Shown here in pieces: positions 17,188 through 25,996 of a stretch of DNA of 64,000 nt. A program made the translations under genes and the position numbers. Source of the stretch: Embleya hyalina (GTDB lineage Bacteria; Actinomycetota; Actinomycetes; Streptomycetales; Streptomycetaceae); assembly GCF_003967355.1 (NCBI RefSeq), contig NZ_BIFH01000014.1, positions 310,001 through 374,000 of the forward strand, written 5' to 3'. The notes below the pieces were generated by a model, which did no database searches, was not told the origin of the DNA, and saw nothing but the letters and a program-made list of their open reading frames with translations. Each line of letters begins with the position of its first letter. Positions within the stretch are counted from its first letter, which is position 1.

Positions 17188-18078
17188 ATGACGACCGTCA
17201 GTCACACCTCCGCCGAGATCGCCACCCAGCCCGCGTTGTGGGCCCGCGCCGCCGCGCTCGCGGGGGAGTGCGCGGGGCTGCCGAAGAGCGGCGAGCGGGT
17301 CGCGGTCGTCGGTTGCGGGACGTCGTGGTTCATCGCGCAGGCGTACGCGGTGTCGCGCGAGCGGGCCGGGCTCGGGGTCACCGACGCCTTCGCGGCCTCG
17401 GAGTTCCCCGGCGTACGGGACTACGACCGGGTGGTCGCGCTGAGCCGCTCCGGCACCACGACCGAGGTGCTGCGGCTGCTCGCGGAGGTGCGCGGGGAGG
17501 TCGCCACGACCGCGATCACCGGCACGCCCGAAACGCCGATCGTGACCGCGGCGGACGAGATCGTGATGCTCGACTTCGCCGACGAGCGCTCGGTCGTGCA
17601 GACCCGGTTCGCCACCACGGCGCTCGCGTTGTTCCGTGCGCATCTGGGCGAGGACCTGGCCGCGGCGGTGCGGGACGCGGAGACCGCCGTCGCCTGGGAG
17701 CCGGACGCGGCGTTCGTGGCCGCCGAGCAGTTCACCTTCCTCGGCTCGTCGTGGTCGGCGGGGCTGGCCGCCGAGGCCGCGTTGAAGATGCGCGAGGCGG
17801 CGGGGGCGTGGACCGAGAGCTACCCGGTGATGGAGTACCGGCACGGGCCGATCAGCATCGCCGCGCCCAACCGGGTCACCTGGGTCTTCGGGCCGGTGCC
17901 GGAGGGGCTGGCCGAGCAGGTCGCGGTCACCGGCGGCACCTTCGTGGCCGGCGCGCTCGACCCGATGGCCGAGCTGATCCGGGTGCAAAAGCTCGCGGTC
18001 GCGATCGCGGAGAGCCGCGGGCTGAACCCGGACGAGCCGAGGCACCTCACCCGGTCCGTGGTGCTGGACGCGTCGTGA
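17188..18078 (+). CDS. SIS-domain sugar-phosphate isomerase/deaminase (AgaS-like)
   Basis: A 296-aa protein with two SIS domains like the isomerase half of GlmS and like AgaS. The first SIS reads VAVVGCGTSWFIAQAYAV and ALSRSGTTTEVLRLL; the second starts FLGSSWSAGLAAEAALKMREAAG and includes the conserved ESYPVMEYRHGP. There is no glutaminase domain, so it should act on phosphorylated amino sugars or ketoses, for example deaminating galactosamine-6-phosphate. The ATG follows GGGAG. A PfkB-type kinase and a class II aldolase follow, making a complete route from a hexose(amine) phosphate to trioses. The natural sugar is not certain. Confidence 0.88.
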   Translation: MTTVSHTSAEIATQPALWARAAALAGECAGLPKSGERVAVVGCGTSWFIAQAYAVSRERAGLGVTDAFAASEFPGVRDYDRVVALSRSGTTTEVLRLLAEVRGEVATTAITGTPETPIVTAADEIVMLDFADERSVVQTRFATTALALFRAHLGEDLAAAVRDAETAVAWEPDAAFVAAEQFTFLGSSWSAGLAAEAALKMREAAGAWTESYPVMEYRHGPISIAAPNRVTWVFGPVPEGLAEQVAVTGGTFVAGALDPMAELIRVQKLAVAIAESRGLNPDEPRHLTRSVVLDAS

Positions 18079-18112
18079 CGGACGTCGGGCGCGGGCCGGC
18101 GGGGCGGACGTC

Positions 18113-19045
18113 GTGATCGTCACGGTGACGCCGAATCCGGCCTGGGATGTCACCTACCACCTGGAACGACTGGACCGGCACGGGGCGAACCGACCGGCGT
18201 CGGTCGGTGGGCGGGCCGGTGGCAAGGGGATCAACGTCGCGCGGGTGTTGCGCTCGCTCGGGGTCGCGGTCGCGGCGGTGGCGCCGCTGGGCGGGCCGAC
18301 GGGCGAGCGAATACGGGCCGATCTGGCCGCGGCGGACATCGCGTTGACCGCGGTGCCGGTGGCGGACGAGACGCGGTGCACCACCACGATCGTGGAGACC
18401 GCCTCGGGCGGCGCGACGTCGTTGAACGAACTCGGCCCCGCGCGGACCGCCGAGGAGTGGGCGAGAGTGGTCGCCGCCGCGGCCGGACTGCTGCCCGCCG
18501 CCTCGGTGTTGGTGCTCTCCGGGAGCCTGCCGCCGGGGGTGCCGGAGGGCGGATACGCGGAACTGGTCGGCCGGGCGCGGGCGGCGGGCGTGCCGGTGGT
18601 GTTGGACGCCTCGGGGCCGGCGCTGCTCGCGGGGGTGGCGGCGGGGCCGGACGTGGTCAAGCCGAACGCGGACGAGTTGCTCGCGGCGACCGGGGAGAGC
18701 GATCCGCTGCGCGCGGTGGCCCGGTTGGCCGCGCGCACGGGGGCCGGCGGCGCGGTCGTCGCGTCGTTCGGTCCGGGCGGGATGTTGGCCGCCTCCGACG
18801 CCGGGTGGTGGCGGGCGGTGCCGCCGGAGTCGGTGCACGGCAACGCCACGGGCGCCGGGGACGCGGCGGTCGCGGCGCTGGCCCGGGGACTGGCCGAGGG
18901 CGTGCCGTGGCCGGAGCGGTTGCGCGACGCGGTGGCCCTGTCGGCGGCGGCGGTGGCCGCGCCTTTGGCGGGGGACGTGGACGGCGACCTGTACCGGGCC
19001 TGGCGGCCTCGGGTGCGGGTGGAGGCGGTGGCGCCGCCGCCGTAG
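18113..19045 (+). CDS. PfkB-family kinase (1-phosphofructokinase/tagatose-6-phosphate kinase type)
   Basis: A 310-aa PfkB/ribokinase-superfamily kinase of the LacC/FruK subgroup. The N-terminus IVTVTPNPAWDVTYHLE, the GGKGINVARVLRSLG motif and the C-terminal signature GNATGAGDAAVAALARGL with the catalytic Asp are clear. It would phosphorylate a ketohexose phosphate to the bisphosphate that the next gene's aldolase cleaves. It starts at GTG, 34 bp after the isomerase stop. Confidence 0.92.
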   Translation: MIVTVTPNPAWDVTYHLERLDRHGANRPASVGGRAGGKGINVARVLRSLGVAVAAVAPLGGPTGERIRADLAAADIALTAVPVADETRCTTTIVETASGGATSLNELGPARTAEEWARVVAAAAGLLPAASVLVLSGSLPPGVPEGGYAELVGRARAAGVPVVLDASGPALLAGVAAGPDVVKPNADELLAATGESDPLRAVARLAARTGAGGAVVASFGPGGMLAASDAGWWRAVPPESVHGNATGAGDAAVAALARGLAEGVPWPERLRDAVALSAAAVAAPLAGDVDGDLYRAWRPRVRVEAVAPPP

Positions 19046-19109
19046 GGCGCGGGCGGCGCGGTGGTGATGGTTGTGGTGCCGGGCGGGATCGTTCCAGAGG
19101 AGTTGTGCG

Positions 19110-19967
19110 ATGGGCTTGACCTCGACGGGGATATTGACCGACGCGGCGCGGGCGGACGGGGTGGGGGTGGCCGCGTTCAACGTGATCACCCTCGAACACG
19201 CCGAGGCGGTGGTGACGGCCGCCGAGCGGGCCGGGCTGCCGGTGGTGGTGGCGATCAGTGAGAACGCGGTGAAGTTCCGGGGCGGGCGGCTGGGACCGCT
19301 CGCGGCGGCGTGCCGGGTGCTGGCGGAGGAGGCCGAGGTGCCGGTGGCCCTGCACCTGGACCACGTCGAGTCGGTCGAACTGCTGGCGGCGGCCGAGGGT
19401 ACGGGGATCGGCTCGGTGATGTTCGACGCCTCGCGGCTCGGCTACGCGGAGAACGTGGCGGCGACCGCCGACGCGGTGGCCTGGGCGCATGCTCGCGGCA
19501 TCACCCTGGAGGCCGAACTCGGCGAGGTGGGCGGCAAGCCGGGCCATCCCGCGCTGGACGCACACGCGCCCGGGGCGCGCACGGATCCGGCCGAGGCGGC
19601 GGCATACGTGCGGGCGACCGGGGTGGACGCGTTGGCCGTCGCGGTCGGCAGCAGCCACGCGATGCTCGACCGCACCGCCACGCTCGACCACGACCTGATC
19701 GCCCGGCTGCGCGAGGCGGTCGGCGTCCCGCTGGTGCTGCACGGCTCGTCCGGCGTGCCGGACGAGGAACTGCGGGCGGCGGTGTCGGCCGGGATGACCA
19801 AGATCAACGTCGGTACGGCGCTGAACATCGCCTACACCGGCACGCTGCGCGAGCACCTGGCGGCCACCCCCGGCAAGGCCGACCCGCGACCGGCGCTGTC
19901 CGCTTCGCGGGCGGCGATGGTCGACGCGGTCGGGGCCCTGCTGCGGGTGATCACCGCGAAGCGCTGA
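19110..19967 (+). CDS. Class II fructose/tagatose-bisphosphate aldolase
   Basis: A 285-aa zinc aldolase. Family motifs are VGVAAFNVITLEHAEAVV, the zinc-binding and catalytic segment VALHLDHVES, MFDASRLGYAENV, LEAELGEVGGKPG, LAVAVGSSHAM and VLHGSSGVPDEELR. The ATG at 19110 has AGAGGAG 7 bp upstream; the frame extends 13 codons further but without homology. It ends the operon of isomerase, kinase and aldolase and would yield dihydroxyacetone phosphate plus glyceraldehyde-3-phosphate. A hairpin terminator follows. Confidence 0.93.
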   Translation: MGLTSTGILTDAARADGVGVAAFNVITLEHAEAVVTAAERAGLPVVVAISENAVKFRGGRLGPLAAACRVLAEEAEVPVALHLDHVESVELLAAAEGTGIGSVMFDASRLGYAENVAATADAVAWAHARGITLEAELGEVGGKPGHPALDAHAPGARTDPAEAAAYVRATGVDALAVAVGSSHAMLDRTATLDHDLIARLREAVGVPLVLHGSSGVPDEELRAAVSAGMTKINVGTALNIAYTGTLREHLAATPGKADPRPALSASRAAMVDAVGALLRVITAKR

Positions 19968-19996
19968 ATCCGGCGGGTCGGGCCCGGGAGGTGATC

Positions 19997-20021
19997 GAGC
20001 GCCGGGGGTGGCCCGGCGCTC
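19997..20021. terminator. Bidirectional terminator between aldolase and P450 genes
   Basis: GAGCGCCGGG-GGTGG-CCCGGCGCTC: 10-bp perfect arms (19997-20006, 20012-20021) between convergent genes. Confidence 0.85.
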
Positions 20022-20027
20022 GCCGGA

Positions 20028-21407
20028 TCAGCCGAAGAGCCACGTGCTCAGCCGCGTCCACCATGTGGTGGGCGGCGGCGGGAGCGGCGGCTCCGCCCGG
20101 CGGGTCGCGCGGCCGGTGCGGGCGGGATGGACCCACTCGGCGGGCTCCACCAGGGGGACCGGGGTGAATTCGACCGGCAGCGAGGTCAGGTAGCGGGCCC
20201 AGGTGGCGGCGTGCCAGGCCGGCGGCCGGTCCGGGTGGGCCAGTCGGATGTCGGGCAGTCGGCCGTTGAGGGTGTCGATCGCGGTGTCGGTGATGGCCCG
20301 ACCGATGTCCTGTCCCGGACACAGGTGCGCGCCGCCGCTGAACGCCAGGTGGGCCCGGTTGTGGTGGACGGGCACGGTGAGGTCGGTACGGATCCGCGGG
20401 TCGACGTTGCCGGCCATCACGCCGAGCACCAGCAGGTCGCCGGCCCGGATCCGGCGCCCGCCCAACTCGGTGTCGACCAGCGCCCAGCGACCGGGGATGA
20501 CCCACAACGGCGGTTCGTCCCACAGGACCTGCTCGACCGCGTCGGGCAGGCTCAGCCGGGCGCCGGCCAGCGAGGCGGCGAACCGGTCGTCGGTGAGCAC
20601 CACCCGCAGGGTGTTGGCGATCAGCGCGATGGTCAGTTCGTTGGCGGCGACCATCACGAGCCTGAGGTGGTGCAGCACCTCGTCCTCGGACAGCTTGTTC
20701 GGGTGCTCGATCAGCCAGGACGGGAAGTCGGCGCCCGGTTCGCGACGTTTGCGGTCGGCCAGGTCGCGCAGCGTTTGCAGGATGAACTCGTTGGATTCCA
20801 GGGCGCGTTCGCTCTGCATCATCAACTCGGCGCTGGCCTGCACCAGTTGCGGACCCATTTCGTCGGGCAGACCGTAGAGCTGCGCGATGACCAGCATCGG
20901 CAACTGCTGGGCGAACTGGGCGACCAGGTCGGCGCGGCCGTCGGCGGCGATCCGGTCGATCAGGTCGTGCGACAGGCGTTGCACGTGTTTGCGGATGCCG
21001 CGCCGGTCGAACCGGTCCAGACTCTCCGTGACCACCGAGCGCAACCGCTGGTGTTCGGCGCCGTCGCTGGAGACGCAGTCGGGGCGATACTCCATGATCG
21101 GCAGGATCGTCGCGTCCGGCGGGATCCGGCCCTCGCGCCAGTCGCGCCAGTTGCGCGCGTCCCGGGAGAACCGGCTCGGCGTGCGCATGACCTCGAGGTT
21201 CTCCCGGTAGCCGAGCACCAGCCAGCCGGGGAAATCGCCGTCGACCAGGATCGGGGCGACCGCCCCGTGTTCGGCGCGCAGTCGTTCGTACGCGGCACCC
21301 GGATCCGCGATGGTCTCCGGACCGTACAACCGCGTGATGCCCTCGGTGGCCGTCGCGCCCGCGTGCGCGGGGCAACCGGGCGGCGGAACGGGGGGAGGAG
21401 CGGTCAT
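20028..21407 (-). CDS. Conservon cytochrome P450, CYP157-like (no ExxR motif)
   Basis: A 459-aa bacterial P450, last gene of the conservon. The haem-binding loop FSGGAHLCPGQDIGRAI holds the axial Cys. The K-helix, normally ExxR, reads VEQVLWDEPP at about residue 291, so both the Glu and the Arg are replaced. The I-helix reads VMVAANELTIAL, lacking the usual Gly and the first Thr. This matches the CYP157 family of Streptomyces, known to have EQSLW in place of ExxR and to sit in conservons. The C-terminal ~40 residues are Pro/Arg-rich and end WWTRLSTWLFG. The ATG at 21407 overlaps the cvnD stop by 4 bp. Substrate and redox partner are unknown; it may be a signalling component rather than a classical monooxygenase. 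Confidence 0.92.
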   Translation of the reverse strand: MTAPPPVPPPGCPAHAGATATEGITRLYGPETIADPGAAYERLRAEHGAVAPILVDGDFPGWLVLGYRENLEVMRTPSRFSRDARNWRDWREGRIPPDATILPIMEYRPDCVSSDGAEHQRLRSVVTESLDRFDRRGIRKHVQRLSHDLIDRIAADGRADLVAQFAQQLPMLVIAQLYGLPDEMGPQLVQASAELMMQSERALESNEFILQTLRDLADRKRREPGADFPSWLIEHPNKLSEDEVLHHLRLVMVAANELTIALIANTLRVVLTDDRFAASLAGARLSLPDAVEQVLWDEPPLWVIPGRWALVDTELGGRRIRAGDLLVLGVMAGNVDPRIRTDLTVPVHHNRAHLAFSGGAHLCPGQDIGRAITDTAIDTLNGRLPDIRLAHPDRPPAWHAATWARYLTSLPVEFTPVPLVEPAEWVHPARTGRATRRAEPPLPPPPTTWWTRLSTWLFG

Positions 21408-22024
21408 GGCGTCTCCCGGTTCGTGGTGAGCGTGTGGAGGTATTGCATGAGCGCCATCAGCACATCCCGGCTGGAACCTCGGTCGCGGGCGTCGCAGTCG
21501 ACCATCGGTACGGTGTCGTCGAGGTCGAGCGCACCGCGCAGTTCGTCCATGGAGTGGACGGGCGACTCGGGGAACGTGTTGACCGCGACCACGAACGGCA
21601 CGCCGCGATCCTCCAGGCGGCCCATCACGTCGAAGCACACCTCCAGGCGTCGGGTGTCGACCAGCACCACGGCGCCCAGCGCGCCGTCGAACAGGCCGTT
21701 CCACAGGAACCAGAAGCGTTCCTGTCCCGGGGTGCCGAACAGGTAGAGCACCAGGCGCTCGTTGAGGCTGATCCGGCCGAAGTCCATCGCCACCGTCGTG
21801 GTGGTCTTGGCCTCGACGCCCGCGAGGTCGTCGATGCCGACGCCCGCCTGGGTCATCGTCTCCTCCGTGGTGAGGGGACGGATCTCGCTGACCGCGCCGA
21901 CGAGGGTGGTCTTGCCGACCCCGAATCCGCCGACGATCACGACTTTGACCGCGGCGGCGGCCGTCGCGGGCAGCATGTCCTCGGGCCGCGGCCCGACGAG
22001 GGTCTCAGAGCCGTTGTAGTCCAT
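21404..22024 (-). CDS. cvnD: Conservon GTPase CvnD
   Basis: A 206-aa Ras/MglA-like small GTPase. The P-loop is VIVGGFGVGKTTLVGAVSE, switch regions contain TQAGVGIDDL and TTTTVAMDFGRI, the G3 region is YLFGTPGQERFWFLW, and VVAVNTFPES stands at the base-recognition loop. These deviations from canonical Ras motifs are normal for CvnD. In conservons it is thought to cycle with CvnA, CvnB and CvnC at the membrane, resembling a G-protein-coupled sensor. It overlaps cvnC by 20 bp and the P450 gene by 4 bp. Confidence 0.95.
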   Translation of the reverse strand: MDYNGSETLVGPRPEDMLPATAAAAVKVVIVGGFGVGKTTLVGAVSEIRPLTTEETMTQAGVGIDDLAGVEAKTTTTVAMDFGRISLNERLVLYLFGTPGQERFWFLWNGLFDGALGAVVLVDTRRLEVCFDVMGRLEDRGVPFVVAVNTFPESPVHSMDELRGALDLDDTVPMVDCDARDRGSSRDVLMALMQYLHTLTTNRETP

Positions 22025-22355
22025 GCATCACCGCCTTGAGGAGATCGATGTCGGGCAACGACGCGGCCGGGATCGGGGCCCGGGCCTCCAACTCGCCCGC
22101 GGTCACCATGTCCGCGAGCACCAGGGTCAGGACGCTGGTGGGCAACCGCATGTGGGCGGAGATCTCCGCCATCGACAACGGTTGTTCGCACATCCGCAGG
22201 ATCGCGACGGGCTCGGGGCCCATCCCGCGGGTGGGTTCGTGCGTGGCGACGAACAGCGTCACGAGGTCCAACCGGCCGGGAACATCCGGGTTCTCCCCGA
22301 CCAGGTAGAGCCGTTCGGGGTAGGGAACGCGTCGTGTGCGCCGCGGCACGGTCAC
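22005..22355 (-). CDS. cvnC: Conservon protein CvnC (DUF742)
   Basis: A 116-aa DUF742 protein: PYPERLYLVGENPDVPGRLD, then LRMCEQPLSMAEISAHMRLP and VLTLVLADMVTAGELE, ending LLKAVMHGLQRL. The helical part resembles a winged helix. The GTG at 22355 overlaps the cvnB stop by 4 bp (GTGA); a second GTG two codons later is possible. It works with the CvnD GTPase and the CvnB roadblock protein. Confidence 0.93.
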   Translation of the reverse strand: MTVPRRTRRVPYPERLYLVGENPDVPGRLDLVTLFVATHEPTRGMGPEPVAILRMCEQPLSMAEISAHMRLPTSVLTLVLADMVTAGELEARAPIPAASLPDIDLLKAVMHGLQRL

Positions 22356-22759
22356 GGGAAGGCCCCGTCGTGGCGCGGCGGACTGGTCAGGTGTTCGCCG
22401 ATCCGGATCACCAGGTCGCGCATGCGGTGGCCGAGCAGGCCGGTGTCCACCTGGCCGTCGGCGAGCACCGCGAGGTAGGCGCCGGCGCCGGCGGCCATCA
22501 TGTAGAAGTAGCCGCCGTTGACCTCGATCACCACCAGTCGCATCCGCCCGTCCCCCTTGGGGAATTCGGCGGCCACGGCGGCGGCCAGGCTCTGCAGGCC
22601 GGCGCACGCGGCGGCGAGCCGGTCGGCGGTGTCGGGGGCGGTGTCGTGCTGGGCCATCCGCAGGCCGTCGGCGGACAGCAGCACGATGTAGCGCGTGAAC
22701 GGCACGCTCTTCGCGAGATCGGAGAGCATCCAGTCCATGTTGGGTCGGTACGCGGTCAT
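22352..22759 (-). CDS. cvnB: Conservon roadblock/LC7 protein CvnB
   Basis: A 135-aa roadblock/LC7-domain protein: MDWMLSDLAKSVPFTRYIV, LLSADGLRMAQHDTAPDTAD, then RMRLVVIEVNGGYFYMMAAG and GAYLAVLADGQVDTGLLGH. Proteins of this type act as regulators of the partner small GTPase, like MglB with MglA. Its ATG overlaps the cvnA stop by 4 bp. Confidence 0.95.
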   Translation of the reverse strand: MTAYRPNMDWMLSDLAKSVPFTRYIVLLSADGLRMAQHDTAPDTADRLAAACAGLQSLAAAVAAEFPKGDGRMRLVVIEVNGGYFYMMAAGAGAYLAVLADGQVDTGLLGHRMRDLVIRIGEHLTSPPRHDGAFP

Positions 22760-24225
22760 CGGTATCCCCCGTCGTCCCACGAGTTTTCGCCGGTCTCGGA
22801 TCGTCGTTCCTTGGGCGGCGGTTCGCCGTTGATGCCGCTGAGGAAGGCGTCCAGGCCCAGTCCCGGCGGGGTCTCGTCGACGCTCGGGGCGGCGGCGGGG
22901 GTCGGCCTGGCCGCTTGGTGTCCGCGCGTGCCACCGGCGCGGGGCACCGTGCCCAGGCCGCGTCGGCGGCGTTGCGGCAGACCGTTGGCGCCGAACTCGG
23001 TGTGCGCCGGCGTCTCGGTCATCAGGTCGTGCAGGGACGGGAGTTCTTCCAGGTGCGACAGGTGCTCGGGCATCGGGTACATCGGCGGCACGTTCGCGGT
23101 GATCTGGATCTGCGGGATGACCACGACGGCGCGCACGCCGCCGTAGGCCGACGGACGCAACATCACCTTGAAGTTGTAGGTGTGCGCGAGGCGGGCCACC
23201 ACCGTCAGGCCGAGCCGCGGGGTCTCGCCCAGGTCGCCGAGGTTGAGCGCGTCGCCGTCCAGGGACAGGATGCGCTCGGCGCGACGGCGGGCCTCCTCGC
23301 TCAGACCGACGCCGGCGTCCTCGATCTCGACCGCGATGCCGCTCTGCACCTCGGTCGTGCTCAGGTGCACGGTGGTCGAGGGCGGCGAGTATCGGGTGGC
23401 GTTGTCGAGGAGTTCGGCGATCGCGTGGATCAGCGGTTCGACGTGCTGGGAGATCACCGCGACCTCGACGACCGACGACAGTTTGACCCGGCGGTAGTCG
23501 AGGATGCGCGACATCGCGCCGCGCAGCACGCTGTACATGCCGATGTCGGTCTCCCACTGGCGGCCCGGACGGGCGCCGCCGAGCACCGCGATGCTGTCGG
23601 CCATGCGGCCGATCAGCGCGTTGCCGTGGTCGAGGTGGAGCAGGTCGCGGAAGACCACCGGGTCGTCGCCGTGCCGGTCCTCCATGTCCCGCATGTCCTG
23701 GGCCTGTTGGTGGATGGTGGCCTGGACGCGGCGGGCGATGTTGACGAACGCGCGCTGGGCGGACTCGCGCAGGTCCTCCTCGGTGCTGACGGTGTCGATC
23801 ACCGAGCGGATCACGTTGCGGTGCGCGACGGCGAACTCGGTCGGTTCCTCGGGGTGCGGCGCGACCTTGCGCATTACCTCGGGCACCGGTTCGCCCATCT
23901 TCAGTCGGCCGATCGCCTCGGGCAACATCTCCTCGGAGAGCCGGATCATCTCCGACTCCTGCTCGGCGAGTCGGCGGCGCAGGCCGATCTGTTGCTGCTG
24001 GAGCCTGGTGTGCAGTTGTGCGATCGTGCGCCCGCGCCTGCCCGCCTCCGCGGCGCACACGGCGACGGCGACGGTCGCGAGTCCACCGCACAGGGCCACC
24101 GCGGGGCGGGCCTGGGCGGAGACCGCGGCCACGGCCGCGGCCGCGCACACGGCTGTCACGAGGAAGGGGAGGATCCAGACGAGGGCCGGCCGTCGGCCTC
24201 CGGGGGACGATCCAGCGAGAACCAT
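22756..24225 (-). CDS. cvnA: Conservon sensor-kinase-like protein CvnA
   Basis: A 489-aa membrane protein. Two hydrophobic segments near the N-terminus (WILPFLVTAVCAAAAVAAV and ALCGGLATVAVAVCAAEA) are followed by a coiled-coil (QLHTRLQQQQIGLRRRLAEQ) and a GHKL ATPase domain: HAIAELLDNATRYSPP (N box), VEIEDAGVGLS (G1) and RLGLTVVARLAHTY (G2). There is no clear phospho-acceptor His box, usual for CvnA, which behaves more like a receptor than a classical kinase. The C-terminal ~90 residues are disordered. I prefer the ATG at 24225, with GAGGA spaced 5-6 bp upstream, over the ATG at 24231. It heads the cvnABCD-P450 operon. Confidence 0.93.
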   Translation of the reverse strand: MVLAGSSPGGRRPALVWILPFLVTAVCAAAAVAAVSAQARPAVALCGGLATVAVAVCAAEAGRRGRTIAQLHTRLQQQQIGLRRRLAEQESEMIRLSEEMLPEAIGRLKMGEPVPEVMRKVAPHPEEPTEFAVAHRNVIRSVIDTVSTEEDLRESAQRAFVNIARRVQATIHQQAQDMRDMEDRHGDDPVVFRDLLHLDHGNALIGRMADSIAVLGGARPGRQWETDIGMYSVLRGAMSRILDYRRVKLSSVVEVAVISQHVEPLIHAIAELLDNATRYSPPSTTVHLSTTEVQSGIAVEIEDAGVGLSEEARRRAERILSLDGDALNLGDLGETPRLGLTVVARLAHTYNFKVMLRPSAYGGVRAVVVIPQIQITANVPPMYPMPEHLSHLEELPSLHDLMTETPAHTEFGANGLPQRRRRGLGTVPRAGGTRGHQAARPTPAAAPSVDETPPGLGLDAFLSGINGEPPPKERRSETGENSWDDGGYR

Positions 24226-24557
24226 CGGCATCCTCGAAAAAGTCGGAATCGAATCGTGCGGGTGTCCTGCGGACCGCTCGGCGGATGGGTTCGCCGATGG
24301 CGTGTTCGGGTGCTCGCGCGGGCGGTATCGGTGCCCCGAAGGGCTGTTTGAGCACCGTCGCGGGCGCCAGGCTACGCGGATGCTCGGGGCGGATCGGTCG
24401 TGCGGCGCACATGCCCCTCGAACGGGTGAATCCGGCCTGAACAGGCCATCGATCAACGCGAACGCGATAAGGAAAACGCGGCCGATTCCCGTCGTCCGTC
24501 GGCCGGTTCGCGACCGCGGGCAACAGCCGGTTCGCGACCGCGCGAGGGGCCGACATG
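24226..24557. other. Intergenic region upstream of cvnA
   Basis: About 330 bp without a credible gene, between the cvnA start and the terminator of the lipoprotein gene. It must contain the conservon promoter. I found no clear palindrome or -10/-35 pair. A degenerate direct repeat of CGGTTCGCGACCGCG occurs at 24502-24545. Confidence 0.5.
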
Positions 24558-24601
24558 CCGCAGCCGACCCCGCCCGGGGACACGGGCGGGGTCGGCTGCG
24601 G
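24558..24601 (-). terminator. Terminator of the lipoprotein gene
   Basis: An 18-bp perfect stem (24558-24575 with 24584-24601; core GCAGCCGACCCCGCCC) and an 8-nt loop. It lies 25 bp beyond the stop of the lipoprotein gene on the minus strand and insulates the conservon. Confidence 0.92.
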
Positions 24602-24625
24602 TCGGGAACGGCGCGGCGTGCCGCG

Positions 24626-25210
24626 TTACTTCAGCGGAGCCGTCAGGGGTGTGCCGTCGGTGCGCTTGAGCAGGCAGGTCAGGTCCCGGTCGTGCTCGTT
24701 GAGCCAGCTGCCGGACGTGGGTCGGAACGACAGCTTGGAGAGCTCGATGGTGCTGTTGCGGCCGGCCGCGCCCGAGGTCAGCTCCGTGCACTTCGCGGTG
24801 ATCTCCTCCTTGAACTTCATGCTCGTCGGAGGCAGCGAGTCGGGGATGGTGTATTCGCCCACCACCTCGGCGTCGTGCGGCGTGGTGCAGGCGACGGTGA
24901 GGACGTCCTCGCCCTTCTGATTGATGCAGTCGCCCTTGCGCAGCTTGACCATCTTGACCCGGCCGGGGCTGCTGATCGGGTTCGCGGTGCCGGCGGGCGG
25001 TCGGCTCGCGGACGGGTCGGACTTCGCGGGCGGGGTCGGGTCCGGGGGCATCGTCATCGCCGCGGGCTTCGACGCGGTCGCGGCCGGGGCGCCCTTGTGG
25101 TCCTTGTCGTCGTCGCTCTTGCCCAGGCAGCCGGACAGCAGCGTGGTGGCGACCAGGACGGCGGCCGCGGCGCCCGCGGAGCGCGTGTGGAGCAGGGACG
25201 GAACGCGCAT
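24626..25210 (-). CDS. Septum-formation-domain-like lipoprotein
   Basis: A 194-aa secreted lipoprotein. The signal peptide ends in the lipobox LLSGC (Cys28). A Pro/Ala/Ser-rich linker (residues ~30-85) leads to a domain with the pattern KLRKGDCINQ...ACTTPHDAEVVGEY and two later Cys (KCTEL, LTCLLKR), as in actinobacterial Septum_form proteins. The four Cys would form disulfides outside the cell. It stands alone with its own terminator. The role, possibly cell-envelope related, is not established. Confidence 0.82.
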   Translation of the reverse strand: MRVPSLLHTRSAGAAAAVLVATTLLSGCLGKSDDDKDHKGAPAATASKPAAMTMPPDPTPPAKSDPSASRPPAGTANPISSPGRVKMVKLRKGDCINQKGEDVLTVACTTPHDAEVVGEYTIPDSLPPTSMKFKEEITAKCTELTSGAAGRNSTIELSKLSFRPTSGSWLNEHDRDLTCLLKRTDGTPLTAPLK

Positions 25211-25378
25211 GGAAGATCTGAGCCTCTCGCTGGGGATTCGCCCAGAGTCTTTCGGAGGCCGGCATTCCGGTCTTCAGGGGAGTCCCTTGTCTGCGTCTTC
25301 GCCGTCTTCGCCGTCTCCGGTGTTCCGTTGCCCCGCCGTCCCCGTCGTCCCCGTCGGCTCCGTCCGTGCGGGACGGGG

Positions 25379-25996
25379 CTAGCCGTCCGTCGACGGCCTG
25401 CTCCCGGGCGGGTTCTTGGTGCGCCGGTAGTGCCGGGCCACTCGGGCGCGGTTGCCGCATCCCGCCGAGCACCATTCGCGGCGCGGGTTGTTCCGGACGA
25501 AGTGCAGGACGCAGCCCGGGCCGTGACAGGCCCGCAACTCGGTCCGGTCCGCGCCGGTGAGCAGGTCGACGGTGGCGCCGGCCAGTTCGGCCAGGACCGC
25601 GGTGATCGGGTCGGCCTCGGTGCGGGTGACGGCGGTCGGCCAGGTCAGCTCGCGCCACCGCGGGGCGGCCCGGGTGTAGGTGTTCAGCCGCTCGACGGTG
25701 TCGGCGGCCGGCGTCGTGTCGGTCAGCGCGGCGGTGAGCAGGGCGCCGACGCAGTCGCGCAGGTCGAGGGCGCGGGCCAGGTCCCGCGCGTCCACCGCGA
25801 GCAGCGCGGCCTCGGACGGCGGGTTGCCCAGGCGCGGCGCGATGTCGCGGAGCCAGGCGGCCAGGTGCGCGGGCTCGGCCAGCCCCTCGTGCGGCGTGCC
25901 CCGTACCGCGTAGCGCGTATTGGCCAGCTCCACCGGCAGCGGTTCGCCGAGCAGGGGTGCGCCGCCGGGGTCGAGGTCCGCAATTCGTGTGCTCAC
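25379..25996 (-). CDS. CGNR zinc-finger (ABATE-domain) putative regulator
   Basis: A 205-aa protein of the CGNR family. The N-terminal ABATE stress-sensor domain covers residues ~15-140 (PLPVELANTRYAVRG, LAAWLRDIAPRLG). The C-terminal zinc finger reads LRACHGPGCVLHFVRN and REWCSAGCGNRARVARHYRR, with four Cys and the CGNR signature. Members act as putative transcription regulators. It starts at GTG 25996 without an obvious Shine-Dalgarno sequence. Targets are unknown. Confidence 0.9.
   Translation of the reverse strand: MSTRIADLDPGGAPLLGEPLPVELANTRYAVRGTPHEGLAEPAHLAAWLRDIAPRLGNPPSEAALLAVDARDLARALDLRDCVGALLTAALTDTTPAADTVERLNTYTRAAPRWRELTWPTAVTRTEADPITAVLAELAGATVDLLTGADRTELRACHGPGCVLHFVRNNPRREWCSAGCGNRARVARHYRRTKNPPGSRPSTDG

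Noticed and set aside
20127-21746. 539-codon plus-strand frame opposite the P450 gene
   Set aside because: It is a shadow of the P450 gene; the minus-strand product has unambiguous P450 motifs.
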